A DNA stretch of 64,000 nucleotides from Brevibacterium spongiae. GTDB lineage: Bacteria > Actinomycetota > Actinomycetes > Actinomycetales > Brevibacteriaceae. The notes under the pieces are model-generated. The model did not search any database and was not told where the DNA came from. It saw only the letters and a program-made list of their open reading frames with translations. This document shows positions 45,251 to 54,151 of this stretch, piece after piece. Each line of letters opens with the position of its first letter. The stretch's first letter is position 1. The stretch lies in contig NZ_CP093443.1 in the NCBI RefSeq assembly GCF_026168515.1, forward strand, positions 3,472,001 through 3,536,000, read 5' to 3'. Made by a program: the position numbers and the translations under genes.

Positions 45251-46291
45251 GTGTACCTAGCCACCGAGAACCGCTACGACTCGATGACCTTCCGCCCGGT
45301 CGGCCGTTCCGGACTCGTCCTGCCGGCCCTGTCCCTCGGGCTGTGGCATAACTTCGGCGATGACGTCGCCTTCCAGAATCAGCGCGATATCGTCCGGAGG
45401 GCCTTCGACCTCGGCATCACGCACTTCGACCTGGCGAACAACTACGGCCCTCCCCCGGGCTCGGCGGAGATCAACTTCGGGCGTCTGCTGCGTGAAGATC
45501 TCCACCCTTACCGCGATGAGCTCATCATTTCGACGAAGGCCGGCTGGAACATGCACCCCGGCCCCTACGGCGGACCCGGCGGCAGCCGCAAATACCTGCT
45601 GGCCAGCCTCGATGCCTCGCTGCGCCGACTCGGCCTCGACTATGTCGACATCTTCTACTCCCACCGCCCCGATGCGTCGACCCCGCTCGAGGAGACCATC
45701 GGCGCGCTCGATACCGCCGTGCGTTCAGGCCGAGCGCTCTACGCCGGCATCTCCTCCTACTCCGCTGCCGACACCGCCCGGGCCTCACAGATCGCCCGCG
45801 AGCTCGGCACCCCGCTGCTCATCCACCAGCCTTCCTATTCGATGATCAACCGGTGGATCGAAGACGACGGACTGCTCGAAACCACTGCTGACGAAGGCCT
45901 CGGCGTTATCTGCTTCTCGCCGCTGGCGCAGGGGCTGCTCACCGGCAAGTATCTCGATGGGGTCCCCGAGGACTCGCGTGCCGGAAAAGAGAAGCCGTCG
46001 TTCAAGGACGGGTTCCTCAGCGACGACAACCTCGCCCGCATTCGGGCATTGAACGACATTGCTGCCGCCCGCGGTCAGTCCCTGGCGCAGATGGCGCTGG
46101 CCTGGGCGCTGCGCGACGATCGCGTGTCCTCGCTGGTCATCGGGGCCAGCCGGGTCGAGCAGCTCGAGCACAATGTCGCGGCCCTCGACGCGGCGCCGCT
46201 GACCGCTGAAGAGCTGAAGGCGATCGACGAATTCGCCGTCGACTCCGGGGTCGACATCTGGGGCGATGCCCGGCGCAGCACCGCGGAGTGA
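45251..46291 (+). CDS. Aldo/keto reductase (AKR14/YghZ-like)
   Basis: 346-aa NADPH-dependent TIM-barrel reductase. The catalytic tetrad can be traced: Asp/Tyr in FDLANNYGPPPGSAEINFG, Lys in IISTKAGWNM, His in FYSHRPDASTP. The GPPPGSAE segment and length match the L-glyceraldehyde-3-phosphate reductase (Gpr/YghZ) and Kv-beta branch. GTG 45251 has AGGAG 5 nt upstream; the frame upstream is repeat DNA. Confidence 0.9.
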   Translation: MYLATENRYDSMTFRPVGRSGLVLPALSLGLWHNFGDDVAFQNQRDIVRRAFDLGITHFDLANNYGPPPGSAEINFGRLLREDLHPYRDELIISTKAGWNMHPGPYGGPGGSRKYLLASLDASLRRLGLDYVDIFYSHRPDASTPLEETIGALDTAVRSGRALYAGISSYSAADTARASQIARELGTPLLIHQPSYSMINRWIEDDGLLETTADEGLGVICFSPLAQGLLTGKYLDGVPEDSRAGKEKPSFKDGFLSDDNLARIRALNDIAAARGQSLAQMALAWALRDDRVSSLVIGASRVEQLEHNVAALDAAPLTAEELKAIDEFAVDSGVDIWGDARRSTAE

Positions 46292-46388
46292 AGTGCCGTC
46301 CCGGCACTCAGCAGTGAGGCACGCCCGCGATCAGCGAACTGAGCTGCGGCCGCGCCCGGCGGGGTGAGGTGCTGATGTACGCCCGCGC

Positions 46389-47024
46389 TCAGCGGCGAAA
46401 CTCGACGGGAATCGAGTACGCAGCCAGGAGTCCCCGCAGCTGATCGACCAGTTGCATGAAGCTCGCGGGACTCGTGTGCATGGAAAGGTCGGCCCGGATG
46501 TCCGGTCCGCTGCGGCGGCGGATGATGAGCTCGTGGACGATCTCAGATCGCCCGACCAGGGTGGCGGCGAGCTCATTGCCCGCAGTTTTGGCCATCGTCG
46601 TCGACCACATGGTTGGCCGGGGACCGATGCGAGCATGGACCGAGATGAGGTCCGGATAGTCCGCCGAGCCCAGTCCGACCACCGAGATCCCGCGACCATC
46701 GACGGTGAGCACCGACTGCTGGGGAGCCTTCCGCAGCTTTCGGACCCGCGCGAGAATGACGACGGCGACAATCGTGAAGACGATTCCGCACACCGTGATC
46801 CCTCCGCCGATCGCCCAGCGGGCGATGCCCTTGTTGCCCGGATCGGCCGAAGAGACGGCATCGAAGATGAATCCTCCGAACAGCAGGAACCCGAGGCCGC
46901 AGAGCAGCGCCCACCCACCGATGATCGCGCAGACGATGCCCACGCCCCGGGAGAACCGTGAGATTCTGCCCACCGCGTGGGGATTCGCCGGCAGCACCCA
47001 CCCGGCCCGGTCACGCACCAACAT
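46389..47024 (-). CDS. Membrane protein of unknown function
   Basis: 211 aa. Two helices (GVGIVCAIIGGWALLCGLGF and GGGITVCGIVFTIVAVVILA) are followed by a basic stretch and a soluble C-terminal domain (SVLTVDGRGISVVGLGSADY, MAKTAGNELAATLVGRSEIV) that might be beta-rich and PH-like. No family recognised. A shifted copy of its 3' end lies downstream at 46322-46345, in the gap after the aldo/keto reductase gene. Confidence 0.75.
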   Translation of the reverse strand: MLVRDRAGWVLPANPHAVGRISRFSRGVGIVCAIIGGWALLCGLGFLLFGGFIFDAVSSADPGNKGIARWAIGGGITVCGIVFTIVAVVILARVRKLRKAPQQSVLTVDGRGISVVGLGSADYPDLISVHARIGPRPTMWSTTMAKTAGNELAATLVGRSEIVHELIIRRRSGPDIRADLSMHTSPASFMQLVDQLRGLLAAYSIPVEFRR

Positions 47025-47033
47025 CCATCCAGA

Positions 47034-48194
47034 CTAGCGGGTCGACGTCGGCCGCCTCACCGCCCCGGACCAGCTCGCCTCGACAGCGTCGAGCAGTGCC
47101 CCCGCGCGGTCGCGCCAGGCCGGCCTGAACGCATAGACGCAGGCGAGCCGAATGAGGGTGGCCCGCTCGTACACGCCTACCCGGCCCGGATCGATCCCCG
47201 CCGCCGAGGCGGTTCTGTCGATTTCATCGATGACCACGGCCGCCTCGGTTGTAGTCCACAGACCTTGCTCGGTGCGCCACCGGGCGTGCGCGCGCAGATT
47301 GCCGAGGTCGAGGGCGCGCTCACCCAAACACGCCGTATCGACGTCGAGCAGCCCGGGACCGGCGACCGGATCCCACATGATCTGCTTGTCGTGCAGGTCC
47401 CGGTGGATGAGGCCGAACGGTTCGCCCCTCGCCGAGGCGGTCCCGCCGGTGGGTTCGCCCGTGGCCTCGGCATTCGGATCCGCCCTCGGATCCGATATGG
47501 CCCCGCCGGTGAGTTCGCCCGTGACCTTCGCGATGAGAGCGTCGAGGTCATCCGGCCGAATGCTCGCTTGGTTACCGGAGGCTGCGGTGAGCACAGGCAG
47601 GGCACGGTCGCGCCAAGTGCGGAGGACATCAACCTCTGCCGCAGCGTCATGGATCGGCATCGCCGTCGATGTGAGCGGCACCTTCGCCCAGGCGTCGAGA
47701 GACTCGGCCCAGGCTCGCGCCCAGTCAGTGCCAAGCTCAGCAGGTTCGTGGAGTTCGACTCCGGGCACCACACTGAGCACAACGGTCGAGGCATCGGCTC
47801 GCAGAACCTGCGGGAGCGAGAAACCGGGAAGGAACCCCGCCGCCCTCCGCTGCCCGACGAGGACATCGGCGGCCCGGCCATCGCGAACGCATTTGGCGAA
47901 GCTGCCGTCGGCCAGACGGACGACAGCACGTTTGCCCGGTCGGTGCGAGACCAGTCGGCCTCCCTCCTTGAGCAGCTCTGCGAGTCCGGGAAGCTTCGGG
48001 TCGTGGTCGGCGTCGAGGACCTTCACTCCGTGTTCGCCGAGGTAGCCGACCCGAATCCCGTGACTGGGGTGCACCGCTTCCCACGCAATGCGGCCTTGGG
48101 AGGCGGGCCAAGCGCGCCGCACCTGCCAGTCGAGCTCATCGATGGTGACAGTGCCAGGGATGCGGAGGGCGATGTCCTCGATCACTGTGCTCAT
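47034..48194 (-). CDS. APH-fold phosphotransferase (second kinase of glycan operon)
   Basis: 386-aa protein-kinase-like phosphotransferase of the aminoglycoside-phosphotransferase superfamily. The Brenner-type catalytic motif is FGLIHRDLHDKQIMW (HxDxxxxQ) near residue 285 and the metal-binding LLDVDTACLG follows. The N-lobe contains VRLADGSFAKCVRDG with the ATP lysine. A Gly/Glu/Pro insert (DPRADPNAEATGEPTGGTAS) lies just before the catalytic loop. ATG 48194 overlaps the upstream kinase stop (ATGA); last gene of the six-gene operon. The substrate is probably a sugar or lipid intermediate rather than an antibiotic, judging from context. Confidence 0.82.
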   Translation of the reverse strand: MSTVIEDIALRIPGTVTIDELDWQVRRAWPASQGRIAWEAVHPSHGIRVGYLGEHGVKVLDADHDPKLPGLAELLKEGGRLVSHRPGKRAVVRLADGSFAKCVRDGRAADVLVGQRRAAGFLPGFSLPQVLRADASTVVLSVVPGVELHEPAELGTDWARAWAESLDAWAKVPLTSTAMPIHDAAAEVDVLRTWRDRALPVLTAASGNQASIRPDDLDALIAKVTGELTGGAISDPRADPNAEATGEPTGGTASARGEPFGLIHRDLHDKQIMWDPVAGPGLLDVDTACLGERALDLGNLRAHARWRTEQGLWTTTEAAVVIDEIDRTASAAGIDPGRVGVYERATLIRLACVYAFRPAWRDRAGALLDAVEASWSGAVRRPTSTR

Positions 48195-49513
48195 ACCGTC
48201 GCTCCTTTCACGCGGGCGCCGCCGTCCAGATTGCGCGGTCCGCCCTCCATGCCGTCCGGTCCGCCCTCCACGCCGTCCGTCCCGTCCTCCAGCCCGCCTG
48301 ACCGGTCCTCCAATCCGTCCGGCCGGTCCTCGATCGCGTCGATCGCGGCGTCGATGATCCGCATCGTCTCGTCCCTCCATGTCGTGGAGCAGCTGCGCCA
48401 TGGTTCGAGTGCTGCCACGAGCATCGCCCAGGCCGTCCATGCGCCGAGGTCGGTGTCCTCGCCGCCGGCCGAACGGTAGCCGTCGAGGAAGGGCTGTTCG
48501 AGTGCGTGCAGCCCGGCATTGGTGCGGCAGGAGGCGATCCACCGGCCCAAGTCCGCCCCGATCGGACCTCTGCCGGATCGGTCGAGGTCGATGATCCGGC
48601 ATTCGTCACGGCCGAGAAGCACCTGGTCGGGGCTGAGGTCTCCGTGGATCTCCCGCAGGGTCTGCGTCGCTGCGATGCGCGGACGGAGTTCGGCGATCAG
48701 CTCGTCGACGTCCGCTTCCCGTTCCGGCAGCAGACGCGACAGCGAGCGGCCGGCAGTCTCGACCTGGTTGATCGGGTCCCTGTCAGCAGCCCAGTCCCGT
48801 CCGTTCGTCTCGGTCGGGTCGCCACGGTGCAGTTCGGCGATGATCACCCCGACCTCGTCGGCCGCGTTCGGATCCGGATGGTCGCGCAGATCGCCGATCC
48901 CCCACCACGGCGAACGGGTGGCGGTCTCACACCCGCCGATGAACTCGACCGGCAGGCTCGGCAGCCGTCTCTGCTGCCAGCGGTGGGCCGCCTCGGCGAG
49001 GTGGCGCTGGGAATCCGCACTGATCCGCACGAATTCCGGTGCCCCGTCCATCGGGGTGTGCTTGAGCAGCAGCCGCCTGGCGGGGTTGTATCCGATGATT
49101 TCGATATCGCCGCCGAGGTGGTCGAGCGTGCGGGCGACCTGCTTGCCGATCTTCGGGTCGGCAAGCACCCCGCCGCTGACCAGCACGGCTCCGCTCGCGC
49201 CTGCCGAGCGAGGATCGGCAGCCTCGTGGATGGTCAGGTCCTGCCCGTGCCGGGCTGCCCGCCGCTGTGCATTGGCGAGTTTGTCGGGGCTCGTCATCAC
49301 TGCGGTGAACCCGTGATCGGCGAAATCACCGAGGCTGCTCGGTTCCTCGCGCTGCCACGCGACGATGGCGCTGCTGCCCGGTTTCACGCGGATCCGGTGG
49401 GGCCGGACCGCGAATCCCAGACGTCGGGAGAGCCCTTCGGCCGATCGCAGCTCGTCGACAAAGGGCAGCTGTGCAAATCGCGTGTCCGCGGGTGCGACTG
49501 ACGGTACGGTCAT
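48191..49513 (-). CDS. APH-fold phosphotransferase (first kinase of glycan operon)
   Basis: 440 aa. The catalytic loop LREIHGDLSPDQVLLGRDE and the metal motif IIDLDRSGRGPIGADLGRW identify an APH-like kinase. The N-lobe (IRVKPGSSAIVAWQREE) is divergent. The last 45 residues are an acidic repeat tail (DGLEDRSGGLEDGTDGVEGG) encoded by 15-nt repeats. ATG 49513 overlaps the ABC exporter stop by 4 nt, and its stop overlaps the next kinase. Two consecutive divergent kinases in one operon may act sequentially or as a pair. Confidence 0.8.
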   Translation of the reverse strand: MTVPSVAPADTRFAQLPFVDELRSAEGLSRRLGFAVRPHRIRVKPGSSAIVAWQREEPSSLGDFADHGFTAVMTSPDKLANAQRRAARHGQDLTIHEAADPRSAGASGAVLVSGGVLADPKIGKQVARTLDHLGGDIEIIGYNPARRLLLKHTPMDGAPEFVRISADSQRHLAEAAHRWQQRRLPSLPVEFIGGCETATRSPWWGIGDLRDHPDPNAADEVGVIIAELHRGDPTETNGRDWAADRDPINQVETAGRSLSRLLPEREADVDELIAELRPRIAATQTLREIHGDLSPDQVLLGRDECRIIDLDRSGRGPIGADLGRWIASCRTNAGLHALEQPFLDGYRSAGGEDTDLGAWTAWAMLVAALEPWRSCSTTWRDETMRIIDAAIDAIEDRPDGLEDRSGGLEDGTDGVEGGPDGMEGGPRNLDGGARVKGATV

Positions 49514-51498
49514 GATGAGGCTCCTACGTAGACGGGTGCGTTGCCGACGGTGGGCGGCGCGGTCGGACGGGGGCCCGCGGCCGCCGGCACCGGGCCCGCC
49601 GCCGGTGCGGACGACCTCGGCGCCGCACCGTTCGGCAGGGTGTCCTCCTCCGGCGCAGTGTCCGCCGACACCACGGCCTGTGTTGGCTCCGGCACGCTCT
49701 TGGCTTCGTCGGCCTGCGATCTGATCCACCGCGCGAACCGGCTGCCTTCGTCCGCGGCGAGTTCGCTCGGTGCTCCGTCCTCGACGATCCGCCCGTCCTC
49801 GAGCCACACCACCCGGTCGAGTCCGCGGATCATCGCCACATCATGGCTGATGACGATGCTCGTACGTCCCGTTGTCAGCGCGGAGACTGAGTCAGCCACC
49901 TCGGCGCGGGTCTGCGGGTCCAGTCCCGTCGTCGCTTCGTCGAAGACGACGACCGGGGCGTCGCGGATGAGGGCACGCGCGATGGCCAGCCGCTGCCGCT
50001 GCCCGCCCGAGAGCGTGTCCCCGCGGTTGCCGAGCTCGGTGTCGTAACCGTCGGGCAGGGAGCGGATGAACTCATCGGCGCGGGCGGCACGGGCAGCGGC
50101 GACCACCTCGGCGTCGGTGGCGTCGAGGCGGCCGTAGCGGATGTTCTCACGCACGCTGGCGGCGAAGAGCACGGATTCCTGGAGGAGGACGGACACATTC
50201 TGGCGCAGTGAGGCGCGGGTGACGTTGTGGGTGTCGTAGCCGTCGAGGTAGATCGCCCCGGAATCCGGCTGGGACAGTCGCAGCAGGTAGCTCATCAGGG
50301 TCGATTTGCCGGCCCCGGAGGCCCCGAGGATGCCGATCTTCTCACCCGAGGGGATGAGCAGGTCGAGCCCGTCGAACAGCGGTCGGCCGTGCCCGTCGGC
50401 CGAGGTGATGCTGTTGAAGACGACATCGCCGGAGACCGGTCCCATGGTCACGGCGTTCGGGGCGTCGGCGATCTCGACGGGTTCGTCGAGCAGATCGGCG
50501 ATCCGCTCCCCCGAGGCGGCTGCGCGGGCGATGCGGCCGGTGTACTTGGCCATGTCCCGCAGCGGTTTCATCGCGATCTTGAGGTAGAGGAGGAAGAGGA
50601 CGAGGTCGCCCGGGGACATCGCCCCGCGCAGCACCTGCCACCCGCCGAATGCGAGCACGAGCGCCTGCGAGATGCCGACGAGGACATCGGTGGACCTCTC
50701 GAGTCCGGCGGCCAGGCGGCGTGCTCGAACACCGGCCTTGAGCGCGCGTTCGTTGCCGTCGGCGAAGTCGCGGGCCACGGTCTTCTCGAGTCCGTAGGCC
50801 TGGACGACGCGGATGGCACCGAGCGCCTCGGCGGCGGATCCGACCAGACGGCCCTCGCCCTTGCGGGTGGACCGGGAGGCCTTCGTGATCTTCGGGGTCG
50901 CGACCTTCGACAGGAGTCCGTAGACCGCCGCGGTGACGAGCACGATGGCGCTGAGCACCGGGTCGAGGACGACCATGACGACGAGCAGGACGGCGAGGGT
51001 GATGAGGTTGCCGACCAGGGGCAGCCCCGCGGTCACAGCGACCTCCTGCAGCCGTCCGATATCGCCGACGAGACGTTGCGAGGTATCCCCGATCGAGGCC
51101 TTCGAGTGGTATCGCAGCGACAGTGACTGGACATGGTCGAACACGCGGGAGCGCAGCTGGGTGGCCACTCGGGCACCGACGAGAGCGAAGCAGATCGTCG
51201 AGGCGTAGTTCGCCGCCGCGCGTCCGCCGACGATGACGGCCAGGCCGATGGCCACGACCGCAAGCGTCGTGCCGACCCCGGCGTCGAGGCCGAACGTCGG
51301 CGCGATCTGTGCCCCCAGCGCCGCGGTGACCGCATCGACGGCGATCTTGATCGGCCAGGGCTCGAGGATGCGGAAGACGACGTCGGCCAGCAGCGCCGCC
51401 ATACCGCCGATGATCAGCCACGTGTGCCGGCCCAGGTGCGGGCGGATGATCCGCAGTGTCCGCCGCAGGGCCGAGGCCGTGAGCTTCTTCGCGCTCAT
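49510..51498 (-). CDS. ABC exporter, fused membrane and ATPase domains
   Basis: 662-aa half-transporter of the MsbA/type IV exporter class. Residues about 20-310 form six helices (WLIIGGMAALLADVVFRILE, LAVVAIGLAVIVGGRAAANY). The ATPase has Walker A GASGAGKST, signature LSGGQRQR, Walker B APVVVFDEATTGLDP and ISHDVAMIRGLD. The last 50 residues are Pro/Ala-rich and disordered. Located between glycosyltransferases and kinases with 4-nt overlaps on both sides, it is the presumed flippase or exporter for the operon's glycoconjugate. The frame upstream of ATG 51498 overlaps the GT4 gene. Confidence 0.92.
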   Translation of the reverse strand: MSAKKLTASALRRTLRIIRPHLGRHTWLIIGGMAALLADVVFRILEPWPIKIAVDAVTAALGAQIAPTFGLDAGVGTTLAVVAIGLAVIVGGRAAANYASTICFALVGARVATQLRSRVFDHVQSLSLRYHSKASIGDTSQRLVGDIGRLQEVAVTAGLPLVGNLITLAVLLVVMVVLDPVLSAIVLVTAAVYGLLSKVATPKITKASRSTRKGEGRLVGSAAEALGAIRVVQAYGLEKTVARDFADGNERALKAGVRARRLAAGLERSTDVLVGISQALVLAFGGWQVLRGAMSPGDLVLFLLYLKIAMKPLRDMAKYTGRIARAAASGERIADLLDEPVEIADAPNAVTMGPVSGDVVFNSITSADGHGRPLFDGLDLLIPSGEKIGILGASGAGKSTLMSYLLRLSQPDSGAIYLDGYDTHNVTRASLRQNVSVLLQESVLFAASVRENIRYGRLDATDAEVVAAARAARADEFIRSLPDGYDTELGNRGDTLSGGQRQRLAIARALIRDAPVVVFDEATTGLDPQTRAEVADSVSALTTGRTSIVISHDVAMIRGLDRVVWLEDGRIVEDGAPSELAADEGSRFARWIRSQADEAKSVPEPTQAVVSADTAPEEDTLPNGAAPRSSAPAAGPVPAAAGPRPTAPPTVGNAPVYVGASS

Positions 51499-52769
51499 GC
51501 TCTCACCGCCGAGGCGGGACGCCGTCCCGACACAAACGATCCCCTGTCGACGGGAGCAGTAGCGGTATCGACGGGAGCAGCCCTCGCCCGGGCCGGATCG
51601 GCGTCGGTCACCGGCGCGAGGATCTGCCGGCAACGCCTGGTCCAGGAATGGCTGGCCAGGGCATCCGCCCGGGCCCGAGCACCCATCTCCGCGCGCAGTT
51701 CGGCGTCGTCGATGAGCTGCTGCAGGGCGCGGGTGAGATCCGCGGTGTCGGCAGGGTCGGTGAGGATCGCGGCTCCGCTTCCAGAGAGCACGCCGGGGAT
51801 GGCCCCGACCCTGGAGGCGACGACGGGCAGCCCTGCCGCCAGATATTCGTAGACCTTCAGCGGTGAGAAGTAGTTCTCCCCGGCCGGGTATGGAGCGACC
51901 GCGATATCGAATTCGCGCAGCGCTTCAGGCACGGATTCGGGGCCGAGCGCCCCATGGAAGCGCACGCGCCCACCGAGTCCGAGCGCCCGGACCTGCTCTT
52001 CCAGGGCATCGGCTTCGGGACCGTGGCCGACGATGTCGACGCGGAAGTCCCCGACCAGTCCGGCGCAGGCGGCGATGAGCCGATCTGTGCCGTGCCAGGG
52101 TTTGAGCGTGCCGACGAATCCGATCCGTACCGGCCCGTGCGCACGCCGGTCGCCCTCGCCGAGGCGGCCGTGGCCGCTGCGTGGGGTGATCCGTTCCGTA
52201 TTCACTCCGTTGGGGACGACGCTGACGTCGTCGAGTCCCGGATAGTCGGTGCGGACCCAGTCGGCGACGAGTTCGCTCACGCAGACGATGCGGTCGGCTC
52301 CGGCGAAGCTCGCCGCGGTGGCCCGGGCGGCGTGTTCGGCGTGGACGAGTCCGCGGTGGGTCCGCTGTTCTTCGAGCAGCGGCGCGTTGACCTCCATGAT
52401 GAGCGGCACATCGAGGCGGTCGCTGATGCGGGCGCCGGCGGTGGAGAACAGGGAATAGCGTTCGTAGACGAGGTCGAATCCCTGCCCCGAGGCGGCCGTG
52501 GTCTCCGTGACGAGATCGGCGAGCATATCGGATAGTCGCAGCAGCGCGATCTCACGCTGGCCCCGGTCGAGGCCTCGCGGCACCTCGAGTCGAGTGACGT
52601 CGAGGTCCGCGAGATCGGCGGGGATGTCGTCATCGGTGCGGGTGCAGAACACGCTGACCTCGTGGCCGAGGGCGCGGAAGGTGCGCACGACCTCCTGGAC
52701 GTGGACGCTGGCACCTTTCGTGCCGAAGACCCCGATGCCGGGGTCGAGGAGGACATAGGCGATTCTCAT
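51495..52769 (-). CDS. Glycosyltransferase family 4
   Basis: 424-aa GT-B enzyme. The N-domain opens with MRIAYVLLDPGIGVFGTKGA and has the acceptor region GFDLVYERYSLFSTAGARIS. The C-domain shows VRIGFVGTLKPWHGTDRLI, DIVGHGPEADALEEQ and the nucleotide-sugar site YFSPLKVYEYLAAGLPVVAS (EX7E-like). The C-terminal 35 residues are variable. ATG 52769 overlaps the stop TGA (52768-52766) of an in-frame extension of the upstream GT4 gene. Donor and acceptor unknown. Confidence 0.9.
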   Translation of the reverse strand: MRIAYVLLDPGIGVFGTKGASVHVQEVVRTFRALGHEVSVFCTRTDDDIPADLADLDVTRLEVPRGLDRGQREIALLRLSDMLADLVTETTAASGQGFDLVYERYSLFSTAGARISDRLDVPLIMEVNAPLLEEQRTHRGLVHAEHAARATAASFAGADRIVCVSELVADWVRTDYPGLDDVSVVPNGVNTERITPRSGHGRLGEGDRRAHGPVRIGFVGTLKPWHGTDRLIAACAGLVGDFRVDIVGHGPEADALEEQVRALGLGGRVRFHGALGPESVPEALREFDIAVAPYPAGENYFSPLKVYEYLAAGLPVVASRVGAIPGVLSGSGAAILTDPADTADLTRALQQLIDDAELRAEMGARARADALASHSWTRRCRQILAPVTDADPARARAAPVDTATAPVDRGSFVSGRRPASAVRA

Positions 52770-52861
52770 GACACTGACTCCATCTCGCGGACGGTGGGGG
52801 CTGCGGGAACTGTGTCCGCGGCGATCGCCGCACGATCGGCCAGGCGCGCGAGTTCACGTGC

Positions 52862-54151
52862 CTAGACGGCCGAGTCGTGCATGTCGCGCACACGGTCACG
52901 CGCGGCATCGGTGACGGCACGGATGACGGCGGGGTTCGTCTGCAGGGCGGCGGCCACCTCGGCGATGGTGGAGGCGATGTTCTGCTCATCGGCCCCGTCG
53001 ACGAGCCACCCGGTGCGGTCGTGGTCGATGACTTCGGGCACGGCGGTGACGGCGCCGGCGATGCACGGGATGCCTGTGGCCATGCCCTCGAGGAGCACGG
53101 TGGGCAGGCCATCGGCGTTGCCGTCGGAGCCGATGACGAACGGGGCGACGAGGATGTCGTGGTCGGTGAGCATCTGCCGGACCTCGGCCTGGGTCAGTGC
53201 GCCGTGGAAGGTGACGAGGTCGTCGAGTCCGAGCGTGCGGGATTGTGCCCGCAGCTCCTCCTCCAGCGGACCGGTGCCGACAAGGTCGAGGCGGCAATCC
53301 TTCCCGTCTGCGCGCAGGCGAGCCAGTGCGTCGAGGAGGTGAGCGAACCCCTTCTTCTCGACGAGGCGGCCGACTGCCAGCAGGGAGGGGAGACCTCCCG
53401 TGCGCGGGACGTCGCCCATTGCACCCGGCCGCGGACGGTAGGGGAAGCGGTCGAGTTCGAGGCCGTTGCGCACGACGACGATCCGGTCGGACAGCTCGGG
53501 TCCGAGCACCGTCTCAAGATACCGCCGGTTGAATTCGCTGATGGCGATGACGTGGTCGGCGTCGGCGGTCTTGCGGGCCAGGTCGGTGAGCACGACATCC
53601 TCGTGGAAGATGTCCTTCGCATGGGTCGTGAACGAGTACGGGATCCCCGTCAGCGCCGCGGCCGCCCTGGCCGCGGTCGTCGCTACCGAGGCGAAGTGCG
53701 CATGCAGGTGCGTCACCTCGTGGTCGAGTGCCAGTCGGGCGAGGGTGATGGCTTGGATCGCATCGTCGTGGCCCAGTTCCGCCAACTCGCCGAGGTGGCC
53801 CGACAGGGCCGTGGTCAGCCGCGGATCCGCTGCGGCTTCGGCGAAGGTCTGCCAGAAGCTGCGAGCACTCGACGGCCGGTCGATGTGGATGACCTCGGCA
53901 CGGACACGGGCGAGTTCGGGATGGAACCGGGTGTCCGTGCTCGGACGCAGGGAGAAGATCACGAGGTCTTCGCCGGCGGCCTCGCGGGCGAGGATCTCCG
54001 AGACGATGAAGGTCTCGGAGAAGCGCGGGTACATCTTGAGCACATACGCGCGGCGGCTGGTCGGACGTGCGTCGGGCGTCGGGGCCGCCTGCGAGGACAT
54101 CGTCGGTGTCAGTGTCGGTGTCGGAGTGGATGATGTCGTCTCAGACAGCAT
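52862..54151 (-). CDS. Glycosyltransferase family 4, truncated by an in-frame TAG
   Basis: 429-aa GT-B enzyme up to TAG 52864-52862. Features: YVLKMYPRFSETFIVSEILA, TTHAKDIFHEDVVLTDLARK, LLAVGRLVEKKGFAHLLDAL, LDLVGTGPLEEELRAQSR and the donor site GNADGLPTVLLEGMATGIP. Beyond the TAG the same frame runs 31 more codons (ARELARLADRAAIAADTVPA and so on) to a TGA at 52766 that overlaps the next start by 4 nt, like other junctions of this operon. RELARLAD looks like the usual last helix of GT4 proteins. The TAG is therefore probably a recent nonsense change, a read-through site or a sequencing error. The N-terminal 30 residues are Thr/Pro/Ser repeats and overlap the upstream gene by 11 nt. Confidence 0.88.
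   Translation of the reverse strand: MLSETTSSTPTPTLTPTMSSQAAPTPDARPTSRRAYVLKMYPRFSETFIVSEILAREAAGEDLVIFSLRPSTDTRFHPELARVRAEVIHIDRPSSARSFWQTFAEAAADPRLTTALSGHLGELAELGHDDAIQAITLARLALDHEVTHLHAHFASVATTAARAAAALTGIPYSFTTHAKDIFHEDVVLTDLARKTADADHVIAISEFNRRYLETVLGPELSDRIVVVRNGLELDRFPYRPRPGAMGDVPRTGGLPSLLAVGRLVEKKGFAHLLDALARLRADGKDCRLDLVGTGPLEEELRAQSRTLGLDDLVTFHGALTQAEVRQMLTDHDILVAPFVIGSDGNADGLPTVLLEGMATGIPCIAGAVTAVPEVIDHDRTGWLVDGADEQNIASTIAEVAAALQTNPAVIRAVTDAARDRVRDMHDSAV

Noticed and set aside
47034-49513. Aminoglycoside-resistance function for the two APH-fold kinases
   Set aside because: The fold is shared by many sugar and lipid kinases; they are embedded in a glycosyltransferase/exporter operon and show no specific APH signature beyond the catalytic loop.
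52862-52864. TAG as pyrrolysine codon in the GT4 gene
   Set aside because: No pyl genes or known pyrrolysine enzyme family here; nonsense mutation, read-through or error is simpler.
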